DNA of 64,000 bases from Heyndrickxia shackletonii (GCF_001420715.1 NZ_LJJC01000004.1:3043715-3107714), one strand, 5' to 3'; positions 1 to 11,278 are shown, numbered from the stretch's first letter. Translations and numbers: made by a program. The notes: generated from the sequence alone by a model not told the origin.

Positions 1-3000
1 TATTCGATTATTGTTTTGGATACTTTTCCACGTTGCTGGAGATCTTCTTTAGATAAAAATTCTCCTTCCTCGCGGGCCTTAACAATATTTAAAGCAGCAT
101 TCGTTCCCAGACCAGGTATGGAATTAAATGGAGGAATGAGAGAATCCCCATCAATTACAAAATCCTTTGCACTCGAACGATATAGATCTACTTTTTGAAA
201 GTGGAAACCTCTTTCCACCATTTCCAGTGCTATTTCAAGCACTGTCAGTAAGCTTTTTTCTTTCGTAGATGCATCCAAGCCTTTTTCGTTTATTTCTTCT
301 ATTCTTGACCTGATCGCATTACTTCCCCGTACCATAGATTCCAAATCAAAATCTTCAGCTCTTACAGTAAAATAAGCAGCGTAATATAAAAGTGGAAGAT
401 GTACTTTGAAATATGCAATCCTAACGGCCATTAATACATATGCTGCAGCATGTGCTTTCGGGAACATGTACTTGATTTTTTTGCAGGAATCAATATACCA
501 CTCGGGTACATTTTGCTTTCTCATTTCCTCTTCCATTTCAGGCTGAAGACCTTTTCCCTTACGAACGGATTCCATAATTTTGAACGCTAATGAAGGTTCA
601 ATCCCTTGATAAATTAAATAAACCATGATGTCATCACGACAGCCAATAACTTCTGGAAGTGTACATGTACCATTTTGAATGAGCTCCTGTGCGTTTCCGA
701 GCCAAACATCGGTACCATGAGATAATCCCGAAATTTGGACAAGCTCCGAAAAGGTCTTTGGTTTTGTATCCTCTAACATCTGCCTAACGAATCGTGTACC
801 AAATTCAGGTATTCCAAGCGTTCCAGTATTACACATAATTTGTTCTGGAGTAACACCTAATGATTCCGTACTGCTGAAGATTTTCATTACTTCTGGATCA
901 TCTGTTGGAATAGTTTTCGGATCCATTCCACTTAAATCCTGCAGCATTCTTATAACTGTCGGATCGTCGTGCCCAAGTATGTCCATTTTCAAGACATTAT
1001 CGTGAATCGAATGGAAATCAAAATGGGTTGTTTTCCATTCAGAACTATTGTCATCTGCTGGAAATTGGATTGGTGTAAAGTCATACACATCCATATAGTC
1101 AGGGATAATGATGATACCCCCAGGATGCTGGCCGGTTGTTCTCTTTACCCCTGTACAACCTTGTACTAATCGATCCACTTCGGCTCCGCGTAAATGAAGA
1201 TTATTATCCTGCGCATAACCTTTGACATATCCATATGCGGTTTTTTCCGCTACAGTACCGATCGTTCCCGCACGATAGACATATTCTTCACCGAATAGCA
1301 CCTTTGTATAGGCATGTGCTCTTGGCTGATATTCACCAGAAAAGTTTAAATCGATATCCGGTACCTTATCCCCTTTAAAGCCAAGGAATGTTTCAAACGG
1401 AATATCATGTCCATCTTTTTTGTATTTAGCACCGCAATTAGGACAGTTTTTATCCGGGAGATCAAAGCCGGAACCTACAGAACCATCATTAAAGAATTCT
1501 GAATGCTTACATTCTGTACATACATAATGTGGTGGCAGTGGATTTACTTCTGTAATTTCCGTCATCGTCGCAACAAAGGACGATCCTACCGAACCACGAG
1601 AACCAACCAGATAACCATCATCTAGTGATTTCTTTACTAACTTATGAGAAATTAAATAAATAACGGCAAAACCATGGCCAATAATACTCTTTAATTCTTT
1701 CTCTAATCGAGCTTCTACAATCTCTGGCAACGGATCTCCATAAATAGATTTAGCACGGGCATAACTCATATTCTTAATTTCATCTTCCGCACCCTCTATT
1801 TTAGGTGTATATAAATCATCCTTAATCGGTTTAATTGGTTCTATTAAATCAGCAATTTTATTCGTGTTAGTGATAACTATTTCCTTCGCTTTTTCAGCAC
1901 CTAAAAAGGAGAAATTATTTAACATTTCATCTGTTGTTCGGAAATGAACATCAGGAAGTTTATGACGATTTAACGGATTGGCACCCGCTTGTGAATTAAT
2001 AAGGATTTTGCGATATATTTTATCATTCGGATGTAAATAATGAACATTTCCTGTTGCCACTACAGGCAAGTTCAATTTTTCTCCTAATTTAACAATATTC
2101 GATATGATTTCTTCCAATGACTTTTCGTCACGAATAAGTTCCAATTCAATTAAATGTGCATAAACATCTTTAGGATGAACTTCTAGATAATCATAGAATT
2201 TTGCAATTTCCTCTACCTCTTCAGGACCTTTTTGCATCATCCCTTCAAATACTTCACCCTTATCACATCCGGAACCTACCAATATTCCATCTCTGTACAT
2301 TTGGAGTTTGGAACGCGGTATACGCGGAACACGGTAGTAATAATCAATATTCGAAAGGGAGACTAATTTAAATAAGTTCTTTAGTCCCGCCTCTGTTTGC
2401 GCTAATAACGTACAGTGGAAAGGTCTTGCACGCTTAAATGCTCCGCCTTCCCCCATAAATTGATTAAATTGATCATGGTATTCAATCCCTCGTGCGGCAG
2501 CATCCTTCAGCATTTTAATTAAAATATACCCAGTAGCTTCTGTATCATAAATTGCACGATGATGCTGCGTTAATTCTACATCGAATTTTTTTGCTAATGT
2601 ATTTAAACGATGATTTTTAAATTCAGGAAAAAGCCATCTTGCTAGTTCTAATGTATCGATTACTGGATTAGCTGCTTTTGGATATCCCATTTTTGAAAAT
2701 CCAACATTTAAAAATCCCATGTCAAATGACGCATTATGGGCTACAAGTACAGCATCCCCTGTCCAGTCTTTAAATTTTTGGAGTACCTCGTCCACCTCTG
2801 GCGCATCCTTAATCATATCATCTGTAATGCCAGTGAGATCAATAATAGTTGCCGATAATGGGCGATGTGCTTTAGCAAACGATTCAAAGCGATCGATTAT
2901 TTCGCCGTTTTTAATTTTTACCGCGGCAAGCTCGATAATAGTATCATATACAGCCGAAAGACCGGTTGTCTCCACGTCAAAAACAACAAATGTATCTTCA

Positions 3001-4259
3001 GCCAATAATCGATGTGCATCATTATAAGCAATTGGAACCCCATCATCCACCAGGTTCGCTTCCACACCGTACAATATTTTTATATCATGCTTTTTCCCGG
3101 CACTATATGCTTCTGGAAAAGATTGTACAACTGCATGATCAGTTAGAGCGATAGCCTTATGTCCCCATTTTTTCGCTTGGGCAACTAAATCGCTCATGGA
3201 CGATACAGCATCCATTTGACTCATCGGTGTATGCAAGTGAAGTTCAACGCGTTTTTCATTTTCCGGTGCATTGTCTTTTCGTTCTACCGGTTTAATTTCA
3301 TTTAAATCATTCGCAATCATTACTAAGTCTCTGACGAATGTATCATTTTGGATGCTACCTCGTGCACGAAGCCACATACCTTTTTTTACGCGGCCAAGAA
3401 TCTCTGCATCTTCTTTATCGCGAGAGAACATTTTTACTAATATGGAGCTTGTGTAATCAGTAATTTTAAAGGTTAATAGTGTTCGGCCGCTGCGAAGTTC
3501 TTTTGTTTCAGCGAAGAAAACATATCCTTCGACAAAAATTCGTCGTTCCTCATCCACAATCTCTTCTATTTTTCTGTAGGAATCATCATCTTTAATGTTC
3601 ATTCCTATAAAGAGCGGACCGTTATCTACTTCACCATCCGGCTTATCTGCAGCTTTCTTTTGTATTTCCATTACTGCTAACTTAGCCCTTTCTTCGTCTT
3701 CTTTTTTCTTCTCCTCTACAAATTTTTCATATTCCTCATTCGATTGATTTTGAGAAATAATAGTATCCAAAACAAGTGGAGGGAAACCTACCGATTGGTA
3801 TGAATTTGCAATGATTTCTCCATATTTTTGTTTTAACGTCCGTGATTCAGTATCATTTCTTGCCTCAATAGTAAGTTTATTTCCTTTGACCTGCGGATAT
3901 TGTTCATGTAATAAAGAAAGAAGCATTGGTGAAATGCCTTCAATATCCTTAATACAATATTTCCAGTAATCGGATATCAACTGATCCTCATAAGACATGT
4001 CATGAGCTCGAATAGAAAATTGGACATTCGCTATATGCTGGAATGTTTTTTGCAATTGCAGAGAAAAGCGGTTAAAAATAGGAAACGGCAGGATCTTTTC
4101 CACATTAAAATAAAAATGCCAGCGTTTTGACGCACGTTCCACCACTAGCTTTTCAATTTCTGCATTTGTAAAATGTTGAAAAAATGTATCTTCCGTTAAC
4201 TCAAGCTGCTGTAATAATAGTCTAAATCGTTCTTTTTTTTCGGCGGGATTGTTTGACAT
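1..4259 (-). CDS. polC: DNA polymerase III alpha subunit, PolC type (3' end cut by window)
   Basis: Replicative polymerase of low-GC Gram-positives, which combines 5'-3' polymerase and 3'-5' proofreading in one chain. The frame is open from an ATG at 4259, preceded by GGGAGAGGGG, to the window edge (about 1419 codons; the family is about 1440, so only around 20 residues are lost). The protein starts [16 protein letters not shown] domain begins near residue 340 ([13 protein letters not shown]). It is split by the DEDDh exonuclease near residues 423-520, with [13 protein letters not shown] and [11 protein letters not shown] four-cysteine zinc motif (CTEC...CPNCGAKY) is seen near 2700-2820 bp from the start, followed by the polymerase core ([25 protein letters not shown]). 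In B. subtilis proS lies just upstream; here only a 340-bp gap with a repeat separates it from rasP. Confidence 0.97.
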   Translation of the reverse strand, partial: MSNNPAEKKERFRLLLQQLELTEDTFFQHFTNAEIEKLVVERASKRWHFYFNVEKILPFPIFNRFSLQLQKTFQHIANVQFSIRAHDMSYEDQLISDYWKYCIKDIEGISPMLLSLLHEQYPQVKGNKLTIEARNDTESRTLKQKYGEIIANSYQSVGFPPLVLDTIISQNQSNEEYEKFVEEKKKEDEERAKLAVMEIQKKAADKPDGEVDNGPLFIGMNIKDDDSYRKIEEIVDEERRIFVEGYVFFAETKELRSGRTLLTFKITDYTSSILVKMFSRDKEDAEILGRVKKGMWLRARGSIQNDTFVRDLVMIANDLNEIKPVERKDNAPENEKRVELHLHTPMSQMDAVSSMSDLVAQAKKWGHKAIALTDHAVVQSFPEAYSAGKKHDIKILYGVEANLVDDGVPIAYNDAHRLLAEDTFVVFDVETTGLSAVYDTIIELAAVKIKNGEIIDRFESFAKAHRPLSATIIDLTGITDDMIKDAPEVDEVLQKFKDWTGDAVLVAHNASFDMGFLNVGFSKMGYPKAANPVIDTLELARWLFPEFKNHRLNTLAKKFDVELTQHHRAIYDTEATGYILIKMLKDAAARGIEYHDQFNQFMGEGGAFKRARPFHCTLLAQTEAGLKNLFKLVSLSNIDYYYRVPRIPRSKLQMYRDGILVGSGCDKGEVFEGMMQKGPEEVEEIAKFYDYLEVHPKDVYAHLIELELIRDEKSLEEIISNIVKLGEKLNLPVVATGNVHYLHPNDKIYRKILINSQAGANPLNRHKLPDVHFRTTDEMLNNFSFLGAEKAKEIVITNTNKIADLIEPIKPIKDDLYTPKIEGAEDEIKNMSYARAKSIYGDPLPEIVEARLEKELKSIIGHGFAVIYLISHKLVKKSLDDGYLVGSRGSVGSSFVATMTEITEVNPLPPHYVCTECKHSEFFNDGSVGSGFDLPDKNCPNCGAKYKKDGHDIPFETFLGFKGDKVPDIDLNFSGEYQPRAHAYTKVLFGEEYVYRAGTIGTVAEKTAYGYVKGYAQDNNLHLRGAEVDRLVQGCTGVKRTTGQHPGGIIIIPDYMDVYDFTPIQFPADDNSSEWKTTHFDFHSIHDNVLKMDILGHDDPTVIRMLQDLSGMDPKTIPTDDPEVMKIFSSTESLGVTPEQIMCNTGTLGIPEFGTRFVRQMLEDTKPKTFSELVQISGLSHGTDVWLGNAQELIQNGTCTLPEVIGCRDDIMVYLIYQGIEPSLAFKIMESVRKGKGLQPEMEEEMRKQNVPEWYIDSCKKIKYMFPKAHAAAYVLMAVRIAYFKVHLPLLYYAAYFTVRAEDFDLESMVRGSNAIRSRIEEINEKGLDASTKEKSLLTVLEIALEMVERGFHFQKVDLYRSSAKDFVIDGDSLIPPFNSIPGLGTNAALNIVKAREEGEFLSKEDLQQRGKVSKTIIE

Positions 4260-4350
4260 ATTCCCCTCTCCCATCCTTTAAAATTTCTTCTATACCTTTA
4301 CCATCATAAAAAAACCGTGGCAGAATTTCAATGCAAAAACATTTACAATT

Positions 4351-4504
4351 AAGAAAAGCGCTTAGCCAGTTCCTCATCGGCGTATGAATTTCGAAGTCGC
4401 AGGCGGGACCAACGGAACACAGTGAGGTAGATCACGAGATGATGCCCGCTTTTCCTAGGGACGAGACGGTGAAAACCGCTAGATTATAGGCGCAGAAATC
4501 AGAC
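4351..4504 (+). repeat. Dispersed structured repeat, copy 1 (in the polC-rasP gap)
   Basis: About 154 bp beginning AAGAAAAGCGCTTAGC and ending AATCAGAC. It shares CATCGGCGTATG, ATTTCG and AGTCGCAGGC with the copy at 33077 and a TAGGGA..GAGAC block with all copies. It is the most diverged copy on its 3' side: the arm that should pair with GAATTTC reads GAAAACCGC. It fills most of the 340-bp gene-free stretch 4260-4599. I see no protein-coding potential in it. A mobile or RNA-forming origin is inference. Confidence 0.8.
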
Positions 4505-4568
4505 AAAAACCTAATGTTTGGAATAATTAATTTGATTCCAAACTCATAAATTACTTTAACATGAAAGA

Positions 4569-4592
4569 AGCAACCGGATTATACCGATTGCT
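4569..4592 (-). terminator. Possible rasP terminator
   Basis: Inverted repeat AGCAACCGG / CCGATTGCT with a 6-base loop and one mismatch, 8 bases past the rasP stop. The downstream T-richness on the minus strand is weak (TTCTTTCATGTT), so this may be only a processing or 3'-end stabilising hairpin. Confidence 0.45.
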
Positions 4593-4599
4593 CTATATT

Positions 4600-5862
4600 C
4601 TATAGGAAAAATCTTTGAATATCATTCCATGTAACGATTATCATTAAAAGCATTAGCAATGCAAATCCGATAAAGTGAACCATCCCTTCTTTTTGACGAT
4701 CGATTGGTTTTCCTCTTACTGCTTCAACAGCAAAGAATAATAAACGACCTCCATCTAGAGCTGGAATTGGCAATAAGTTCATAATACCTAGGTTAATGCT
4801 TAATAATGCTGCCCATTGAACTAAATAGTAAACTCCTAATTGTGCGACATCCTCAGTCGATTTATAAATTCCAACAGGGCCTGAGAGCATATTAATGGAA
4901 AATTGCCCCGTTAGTAATTTTCCTAGCATTTGGAAGATTTTAATGGTCATGTCATAGGTTTGCTGGAAACCATAAGTAACAACTTTTAACGGAGATTTTT
5001 CAACAGGACTATGAACCCCTATCATTCCGTATTCTTTATTATTTTCATCTTTTTCAATTTTTGGGGTGACAGAAATATCCATTGTTTTATGATTTCTTTC
5101 TATCGTAAACATTAATTCTTCACCAGGATGTTTTTGGATTACTTCTACAATATCATTCCAATTCGATATTTCAGATCCATCAATACTGATAACTTTATCC
5201 CCTTTATGAAGACCAGCAGCTTTAGCTACCCCATTTTTAGTTAAATCACCCAAAATGGGGTCTTGAACCGGAACTCCTTGAAGGGCACCTAATACCATGA
5301 ATATAATAATTGCCAACACAAAGTTCATCATTGGTCCTGCAAAAATAGTCATGGCACGATGTCCAAGTGATTTCGCTGCAAATTGACGATTCCATGGTGC
5401 TATTTGAGTCTCTGCCTGATTTTCCACTAGCACAGCGTCATTTTCAACGGAGAATGTTTTTAATATTTCATCCTCCCCTTCTTCATAACCCTTAATAACC
5501 AAATTATGCTCCAAATCAGCGGAATCAATCTCGATAATACGAATATTAGAATATTTTTCCTTGCCATTAATAACAACTTTTTCTACTTTATCATCCTTAT
5601 TTAGAATTAAACCAACACGTTGCCCCGGCTTTAATTCAAGCATTTCCTGGTCTTCCCCTGCCATTCGTACATAGCCTCCGATTGGCAGAAGTCTGATTGT
5701 ATATTGTGTTTCATTTTTTTTGAAGGAAATTAGCTTAGGACCAAAGCCAATCGCAAATTCTCGACATAGTATTCCTGCCCGTTTAGCAAAGAAAAAGTGC
5801 CCTGCTTCGTGGAAAAATACTAATGCTCCAAAAATGATGATAAAGGCTATTAATGTTGTCAA
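4600..5862 (-). CDS. rasP: Site-2 intramembrane zinc metalloprotease RasP/RseP
   Basis: Membrane-embedded protease that completes regulated intramembrane proteolysis of anti-sigma factors and clears signal-peptide remnants. The first transmembrane segment carries HEAGH (H18, E19, H22 from the chosen start), a PDZ region lies around residues 195-280, and the second metal site NLLPIPALDGG lies around 365-376. About 420 aa against 422 in B. subtilis. I chose the TTG start at 5862 because GGTGG sits 7 bases upstream and the product then begins MTTLIAFIII like its relatives; a GTG at 5874 is the alternative. It follows dxr closely and ends the uppS-cdsA-dxr-rasP group. proS, the usual next gene, is absent. 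Confidence 0.95.
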   Translation of the reverse strand: MTTLIAFIIIFGALVFFHEAGHFFFAKRAGILCREFAIGFGPKLISFKKNETQYTIRLLPIGGYVRMAGEDQEMLELKPGQRVGLILNKDDKVEKVVINGKEKYSNIRIIEIDSADLEHNLVIKGYEEGEDEILKTFSVENDAVLVENQAETQIAPWNRQFAAKSLGHRAMTIFAGPMMNFVLAIIIFMVLGALQGVPVQDPILGDLTKNGVAKAAGLHKGDKVISIDGSEISNWNDIVEVIQKHPGEELMFTIERNHKTMDISVTPKIEKDENNKEYGMIGVHSPVEKSPLKVVTYGFQQTYDMTIKIFQMLGKLLTGQFSINMLSGPVGIYKSTEDVAQLGVYYLVQWAALLSINLGIMNLLPIPALDGGRLLFFAVEAVRGKPIDRQKEGMVHFIGFALLMLLMIIVTWNDIQRFFL

Positions 5863-5878
5863 ATGAAAAACCACCTTT

Positions 5879-7024
5879 TTATAAAAGTGAATTGATATAT
5901 TCTCTCGTTTCTATATCAACAGTTCTGATTGTATCTAAGTCAGGGTGCTTAATCACATTATGCCTTTCAAGCGCCTTTTCTACAAGTTCATCTATTTGTA
6001 AAAAGGAAATTCGTTCATTTAAGAAAGCACCTGCGGCAACTTCATTAGCTGCATTTAATACAGTAGGCATTGTCCCCCCGGCTTTACCAGCCTCATATGC
6101 CAACTTTAATGCATAAAATCGGTCAAAGTTCATGGTTTCAAAATGAAGATTGCCAATTTTAGCTAAATCTAGCCTCTCTGATGAAGGTAATGAAATACGA
6201 TTTGGATAGCTTAATGCGTATTGAATAGGAACTCGCATATCTGGTGTTCCCAACTGTGCTTTCACACTTCCATCCTGGAATTCCACCATAGAGTGAATAA
6301 TGCTTTCCCGATGTAAGAGAACATCTATTTTTTCAAAAGGAAGATTGAATAGCCAATGCGCTTCAATTACCTCTAAACCCTTATTCATCATAGTAGCAGA
6401 ATCTATGGTGATTTTTGCACCCATTGACCAATTAGGATGACTAAGCGCATCTTTTACGGTGACTTCTTTTAACTCTTCTCTTTTTTTATCACGAAAGCTG
6501 CCACCTGAAGCGGTAATAATTAATCTTTCAATATTTTTGTCTTGTTCCCCTTGCAAACATTGAAAAATTGCTGAATGCTCACTGTCGACAGGAAGAAGCA
6601 TTACTTGTTGCTGTTTTGCTTCATTCATTACTAAGTGTCCTGCAGTAACGAGTGTTTCTTTGTTGGCAATAGCAATTACTTTATGAGCCTTAATGGCTTG
6701 TAAAGTAGGAAAAAGACCTACACTTCCTAATACAGCATTCACCAATATATCGGACTTTTCATAAACAGCCACTTCCACTAGTCCATCTTCGCCGTATGTA
6801 AGCTTCGTGTCAGAAGCAAACTCAAGCCTTAATTGATCATAATCCTTTTTTGTTTGAACAGAGACTAGCTCCGGTTTGAATTCCGAAATGATTTTTCTGG
6901 CTAGATCTATATTTTTTCCAACCGAAAGAGCAACTAATTTAAATTCTTCTGGATGCTTCCTGATTACATCCAATGTTTGAGTACCAATTGAACCTGTTGC
7001 TCCTAACAAACTTATTTTTTTCAA
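5879..7024 (-). CDS. dxr: 1-deoxy-D-xylulose-5-phosphate reductoisomerase
   Basis: Converts DXP to 2-C-methyl-erythritol 4-phosphate, the committed step of the MEP isoprenoid pathway, using NADPH and a divalent metal. Visible are the NADPH loop GATGSIG (residues 8-14), [10 protein letters not shown], the metal-site segment [27 protein letters not shown] and [11 protein letters not shown]. The TTG start at 7024 has GGGAG 9 bases upstream and gives [11 protein letters not shown], 381 aa; longer in-frame versions reach back to 7057 without homology support. It lies between cdsA and rasP. Isoprenoid precursors made here feed UppS, and possibly the cyclase encoded at 52.5 kb. Confidence 0.96.
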   Translation of the reverse strand: MKKISLLGATGSIGTQTLDVIRKHPEEFKLVALSVGKNIDLARKIISEFKPELVSVQTKKDYDQLRLEFASDTKLTYGEDGLVEVAVYEKSDILVNAVLGSVGLFPTLQAIKAHKVIAIANKETLVTAGHLVMNEAKQQQVMLLPVDSEHSAIFQCLQGEQDKNIERLIITASGGSFRDKKREELKEVTVKDALSHPNWSMGAKITIDSATMMNKGLEVIEAHWLFNLPFEKIDVLLHRESIIHSMVEFQDGSVKAQLGTPDMRVPIQYALSYPNRISLPSSERLDLAKIGNLHFETMNFDRFYALKLAYEAGKAGGTMPTVLNAANEVAAGAFLNERISFLQIDELVEKALERHNVIKHPDLDTIRTVDIETREYINSLL

Positions 7025-7084
7025 AATGTTCAACTCCCAAGATTCTTCCAATACCATCTAATTAAAAATAATTTTGTCCTTTAT

Positions 7085-7885
7085 TTAATTCGACAATAAT
7101 AAATAACTAATAAGCGGCCAAACAAATAATAAACTATCAAATCGATCTAGGATACCGCCGTGACCCGGTAATATTTTTCCGGAGTCTTTCACATCATAGA
7201 AACGCTTTAAGGCAGATTCAACTAAATCACCCATTTGTCCAAAAACAGATAGAATGGCAGTAATAATAATTAATTTTAACATAGAAGCAGGTATGTTGGA
7301 AAATAACGCGAATAGAATTCCAACTATTAACGCGCAAACTATCCCTCCAATAAATCCTTCTACTGTTTTATTAGGACTAATTTCCGGCCACAGCTTCCTT
7401 TTTCCAATCGCTCGTCCAATAAAATAGGCTCCAGAATCTGTAGCCCAGATAATAAAAAGAGAATACAGAATAAATGTAAGTCCATGCAGTCCATGCTCTC
7501 TTATGTATAAAAAATTGTAAAAGCCTAAGCCCACATAAAATATTGAAAGCAACATAAAAGCTGCATCAACAATCGTATAGCGATTTTTGGAAGCTACCGT
7601 ATAGCATAAAAGTAACAGTATACCAAAATAGACATAATCCATTTTGGACAATCCAAATTTCTCTACTACTTCAATATATGGATGTGGAATCAAAAAAATC
7701 CCTAACATAAGAAATGAAATTATTCCGGGAAAAGATATTATTTTTAATTTGCTTATTCTTAAAGCTTCACCTAAAGCGATGAATGCCAATAAATAGACTA
7801 AAATAGTAAAAGGTACATTTCCATAAATGACAATAGGAATAAAAATTGCAGCAGCTATAACAGCTGTTATAATACGTTGTTTCAT
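7085..7885 (-). CDS. cdsA: Phosphatidate cytidylyltransferase (CDP-diglyceride synthase)
   Basis: Makes CDP-diacylglycerol from CTP and phosphatidic acid, the branch point for membrane phospholipids. It is a 266-aa polytopic membrane protein with about seven or eight hydrophobic segments. The C-terminal family signature is present: GRAIGKRKLWPEISPNKT followed by VEGFIGG, and near the end GDLVESALKRFYDVKD and LPGHGGILDRFDSLL. The ATG at 7885 overlaps the last codon of uppS, which indicates translational coupling. Order and length match Bacillus. Confidence 0.96.
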   Translation of the reverse strand: MKQRIITAVIAAAIFIPIVIYGNVPFTILVYLLAFIALGEALRISKLKIISFPGIISFLMLGIFLIPHPYIEVVEKFGLSKMDYVYFGILLLLCYTVASKNRYTIVDAAFMLLSIFYVGLGFYNFLYIREHGLHGLTFILYSLFIIWATDSGAYFIGRAIGKRKLWPEISPNKTVEGFIGGIVCALIVGILFALFSNIPASMLKLIIITAILSVFGQMGDLVESALKRFYDVKDSGKILPGHGGILDRFDSLLFVWPLISYLLLSN

Positions 7886-8679
7886 TCTTCCACGCCCTCG
7901 CTTTTTAAACCACCATATCTTCTTGATCGTTGTTGATAAACTTCAATAGCTTCTACTAAATTTTCCTCATTAAAATCTGGCCATAAAACGTCTGAGAAGA
8001 AAAATTCCGTATAGGCTAACTGCCACAGCATAAAATTACTTAAGCGAATTTCTCCGCTTGTACGAATTAATAAATCCGGATCCCGTAGACTATGTGACAT
8101 TAAATAATTTGAAAAATTAGCTTCCGTAATATCCTTTTCAGTTAATTTTCCCTTTTTCACATCATGTACTATATTTTTTACTGCTCTGACGATTTCATCC
8201 CTGCTCCCATAATTAAGAGCAAAATTTAGAATTAAACCATTATTATGTTCTGTTTCTGTTATTGCTTTCCCAACTGCACCAAGAGTGTGTTCAGGAAGTT
8301 TATCTTTATAACCCATCATTTGAACTCGAACATTTTCTTCTTTAAGTTCAGGTAAGAATGTTCCTAAAAATTCGCCTGGAAGCTTCATTAAATAATCCAC
8401 TTCACTTTTTGGGCGTTTCCAATTTTCTGTAGAAAAAGCATAAAGGGTCAAAACTTCAATACCTAACTTAGAAGCAAGTCGGGTTATTCTTCTAACCCTT
8501 TTCATCCCCTCATGATGACCTGCCACACGAGGCAGTGCGCGTTTCTTTGCCCATCTCCCATTCCCATCCATAATTATCGCAACATGTTTTGGCATCGGGA
8601 GTTCCTTTAATGCATTGATTCTCTCTTCTAATGCATCATTTTCCTTGGAAGTTTTCCAAAACTTCAATTTATTAATCAT
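7882..8679 (-). CDS. uppS: Undecaprenyl diphosphate synthase (isoprenyl transferase)
   Basis: Elongates farnesyl diphosphate with isopentenyl units to C55 undecaprenyl diphosphate, the lipid carrier for wall synthesis. Motifs: IIMDGNGRWAKKR with the catalytic Asp, AGHHEGMK, LYAFSTENWKRP, and the C-terminal DLLIRTSGEIRLSNFML. The start was chosen as the second of two adjacent ATGs (8679), with GGAGG 7 bases upstream; ATG at 8682 is equally possible. About 265 aa. The preceding 178-bp gap holds the frr terminator and a possible promoter, so uppS-cdsA-dxr-rasP probably forms its own transcript. Confidence 0.95.
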   Translation of the reverse strand: MINKLKFWKTSKENDALEERINALKELPMPKHVAIIMDGNGRWAKKRALPRVAGHHEGMKRVRRITRLASKLGIEVLTLYAFSTENWKRPKSEVDYLMKLPGEFLGTFLPELKEENVRVQMMGYKDKLPEHTLGAVGKAITETEHNNGLILNFALNYGSRDEIVRAVKNIVHDVKKGKLTEKDITEANFSNYLMSHSLRDPDLLIRTSGEIRLSNFMLWQLAYTEFFFSDVLWPDFNEENLVEAIEVYQQRSRRYGGLKSEGVEE

Positions 8680-8857
8680 CATTGGACCTCCACTTGGACT
8701 ACTTTCCATTTTCATATGTAAAATCCGCTATTTCTATAATAGCAAAAAAAGCCTGGAATTTCTTTAATATTAAAATTGAAAAGGTGCGACTTCTATTATA
8801 GATAAAATATGTCATTTTGTGTAGAGACAGTTAGGAAACATTTTTCCTCTTTAAAAT

Positions 8858-8884
8858 AAAAAACTCTCTAGAAGAGAGTTTTTT
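8858..8884 (-). terminator. frr terminator
   Basis: Stem AAAACTCTC / GAGAGTTTT with loop TAGAA, followed on the minus strand by a T-rich tail. It starts 10 bases past the frr stop. A good intrinsic terminator closing pyrH-frr. Confidence 0.85.
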
Positions 8885-8893
8885 AAGAAAATA

Positions 8894-9451
8894 TTATACC
8901 TCTAAAATTTCTTGCTCTTTTGTTTTTGTAATTTGGTCAATTTTGTTAATATGTTCATCTGTAAGTTTTTGAATATCATCTGAGTAGCCGCGAAGATCAT
9001 CTTCTGAAATTTCACCATTTTTCTCAAGCTTTTTCAAATCATCGTTTGCATCTCTTCGAATATTTCGAATCGCAACCTTGGCACCCTCTGATTCTTTTTT
9101 GACCACTTTCACAAGTTCTTTGCGTCGCTCTTCTGTTAATGCGGGAATCCCTAATCGAATTAAACTTCCATCATTATTAGGTGTTAAACCCAAATCTGAT
9201 TTTAAAATAGCCTTTTCAATTTCACCGAGAATTGACTTATCATAAGGCTGGATAACTAACAGACGCGCTTCCGGAACCGATACACCTGCTAACTGATTAA
9301 TTGGTGTTGGTGCACCATAGTAATCGATGACAATTTTGTCTAGTAATGAAGCACTTGCACGACCAGCACGGATAGAACCAAGTTCTCTTGTAAAAGCTTG
9401 AATTGCTTTTGTCATTCTATCTTTTGAAGTAGCAATAATTTCTTTAGGCAT
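8894..9451 (-). CDS. frr: Ribosome recycling factor
   Basis: Splits post-termination 70S ribosomes together with EF-G. The 185-aa length is exactly usual for the family, with typical segments [42 protein letters not shown] and the helical C-terminus. The ATG at 9451 has AAGGA upstream and overlaps the pyrH stop by one base, so the two are coupled. Its own terminator follows. Confidence 0.97.
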   Translation of the reverse strand: MPKEIIATSKDRMTKAIQAFTRELGSIRAGRASASLLDKIVIDYYGAPTPINQLAGVSVPEARLLVIQPYDKSILGEIEKAILKSDLGLTPNNDGSLIRLGIPALTEERRKELVKVVKKESEGAKVAIRNIRRDANDDLKKLEKNGEISEDDLRGYSDDIQKLTDEHINKIDQITKTKEQEILEV

Positions 9452-10176
9452 TATTCCTTCCCCCTTACAATCGTTCCAATATTTTCACCCATCACAACCC
9501 GTTTTATATTGCCATTTTCCATAATAGAAAAGACAACTAGCGGAATATCATTGTCCATGCATAACGAAGATGCTGTTGAATCCATTACCGCAAGACCGTT
9601 TTTAATCACATCTAAATAAGTAAGTTGATCATATTTAACCGCATTTTTATCCAATTTTGGATCAGCAGAATAGACACCATCTACATTATTTTTTGCCATT
9701 AAGATAACTTCTGCCTCAATTTCAGCTGCCCTGAGCGCAGCTGTTGTATCTGTTGAAAAATATGGGTTTCCAGTTCCTGCAGCAAATATGACAACACGTT
9801 TCTTTTCTAAATGGCGGATAGCTCGTCTGCGGATATATGGTTCTGCCACTTGGCGCATGTCAATGGATGTTTGAACTCTTGTCTCAATTCCATTTTGCTC
9901 TAAACTGTCTTGAAGTGCAAGAGAATTCATCACAGTTGCTAGCATTCCCATATAATCTGCCGTCGCACGGTCCATCCCCATCTCGCTGCCGATTTTTCCG
10001 CGCCAAATATTGCCGCCGCCAACTACAACTGCCACTTCAACACCTAATTCAGCAATTTCCTTCACTTGTTCTGCTACAGATTTAATAACAGAAGGGTTAA
10101 TACCAAAACCCTGATCTCCCGCTAATGCTTCTCCACTTAATTTTAATACAACTCGTTTATATTTTGGGGTACTCAT
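9451..10176 (-). CDS. pyrH: UMP kinase
   Basis: Phosphorylates UMP to UDP in pyrimidine synthesis; a hexameric, GTP-regulated amino-acid-kinase-fold enzyme. Motifs: LKLSGEAL near the start, [27 protein letters not shown], and [14 protein letters not shown]. The start at 10176 was chosen because GGAGG lies 7 bases before it; the frame runs back 15 codons further without support. 241 aa. The roughly 150-nt leader between the tsf terminator and this start contains two perfect hairpins (see separate entries). Confidence 0.97.
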   Translation of the reverse strand: MSTPKYKRVVLKLSGEALAGDQGFGINPSVIKSVAEQVKEIAELGVEVAVVVGGGNIWRGKIGSEMGMDRATADYMGMLATVMNSLALQDSLEQNGIETRVQTSIDMRQVAEPYIRRRAIRHLEKKRVVIFAAGTGNPYFSTDTTAALRAAEIEAEVILMAKNNVDGVYSADPKLDKNAVKYDQLTYLDVIKNGLAVMDSTASSLCMDNDIPLVVFSIMENGNIKRVVMGENIGTIVRGKE

Positions 10177-10202
10177 ATGAACCTCCAATTCATTTATTGT
10201 GT

Positions 10203-10226
10203 ATGCAGTTAAGATATCCACTGCAT
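10203..10226 (-). promoter_or_regulatory. Hairpin in pyrH leader, start-proximal
   Basis: Perfect 7-bp inverted repeat ATGCAGT / ACTGCAT with a 10-base loop, about 27 bases before the pyrH start codon. No T-run follows, so it is not an ordinary terminator. Function unknown. Confidence 0.4.
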
Positions 10227-10265
10227 GTTTTTCTTGAGGTAAGTAGTTAGAGTTGAAAGATTGGT

Positions 10266-10289
10266 GGAAATCTATAAATGAAGATTTCC
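10266..10289 (-). promoter_or_regulatory. Hairpin in pyrH leader, upstream
   Basis: Perfect 8-bp inverted repeat GGAAATCT / AGATTTCC with an 8-base AT-rich loop, between the tsf terminator and the second leader hairpin. It is unclear whether it is transcribed with pyrH or read through from tsf. Confidence 0.4.
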
Positions 10290-10329
10290 TTATTTTCCAT
10301 CATTTGCACCCTAACCTAAATTTCCAAAG

Positions 10330-10356
10330 AAAGGGAACACACAGTGTGCTCCCTTT
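10330..10356 (-). terminator. tsf terminator
   Basis: Stem AAAGGGAGCACA / TGTGTTCCCTTT as read on the minus strand, with one G-T wobble, followed by TTTCTTTGG. It lies about 38 bases past the tsf stop. The wobble is a pair only in the minus-strand RNA, which supports that direction. Confidence 0.8.
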
Positions 10357-10393
10357 GATGATTTTCCCAATTCCCTAGGGAATCGCAAAAAAA

Positions 10394-11278
10394 TTATTTA
10401 TTTTTTACTTGGCTCATTACTTCTTCAGCAAAGTTATCTTGACGTTTTTCAATACCTTCGCCAACTTCATAACGAACTAAGCCAGTAATTGTTGCATTAT
10501 TAGCCTTCACAAATTGTCCAACTTTTTGATCTGGGTTTTTAACAAATGCTTGATCTAAGATACAAATCTCTTCAAAGTATTTGCTTAATCGACCTTCCAC
10601 CATTTTAGCAACAATATTTTCAGGTTTGCCTTCGTTTAATGCCTGTTGAGTTAATACCGCGCGCTCATGCTCAACTTCTTCTTGTGATACTTGATCACGT
10701 GAAATGTATTTTGGATTTAATGCAGCAGCGTGCATTGCAACATCTTTTGCAACACTCTCATCTGTTGTGCCTTCAAGAACCGTTAAAACACCGATACGGC
10801 CGCCCATGTGTAAGTATTCACCAAATACGCCATTATCTGTTTTTGTTTTTAATTCAAAGCGACGAAGTGTAATTTTTTCACCAATTTTTGCAATCGCGCC
10901 ATTGATAGCTTCGCTAACAGATGTTCCATTTTCCATTTGTTGTTCAAGTGCTTCTTCTACTGTAGCTGGCTTATTTTTTAGGATGTGTTTTGCTAAATCA
11001 GCAACTAGTGTTTTGAAGCCTTCATTTTTTGCAACAAAGTCTGTTTCTGAGTTTACTTCAAGAATAACTGCATCATTGCCTTCACTTAAAATATAAGTAA
11101 TACCTTCTGCAGCAATTCTATCTGCTTTTTTCGCAGCTTTAGAAATACCTTTTTCACGTAGATAATCAATGGCTTTATCCATATCGCCATTTGTTTCCGT
11201 AAGTGCTTTTTTACAGTCCATCATACCTGCGCCTGTTTTTTCACGAAGTTCTTTAACCATTTGTGCAGTAACTGCCAT
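10394..11278 (-). CDS. tsf: Elongation factor Ts
   Basis: Guanine nucleotide exchange factor for EF-Tu. The N-terminal UBA-like domain reads [19 protein letters not shown], and the core has the EF-Tu contacting motif TDFVAKNE near residues 80-87. 294 aa, close to the 293 of B. subtilis. AGGAGG precedes the ATG. It follows rpsB, but a strong hairpin with seven U residues lies between them, so expression relative to S2 may be set by partial termination. Confidence 0.98.
   Translation of the reverse strand: MAVTAQMVKELREKTGAGMMDCKKALTETNGDMDKAIDYLREKGISKAAKKADRIAAEGITYILSEGNDAVILEVNSETDFVAKNEGFKTLVADLAKHILKNKPATVEEALEQQMENGTSVSEAINGAIAKIGEKITLRRFELKTKTDNGVFGEYLHMGGRIGVLTVLEGTTDESVAKDVAMHAAALNPKYISRDQVSQEEVEHERAVLTQQALNEGKPENIVAKMVEGRLSKYFEEICILDQAFVKNPDQKVGQFVKANNATITGLVRYEVGEGIEKRQDNFAEEVMSQVKNK

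Noticed and set aside
9837-11096. Plus-strand open frames over pyrH and tsf (82, 77 and 130 aa)
   Set aside because: They are mirror images of strongly conserved minus-strand genes, with no ribosome binding site and unnatural composition.
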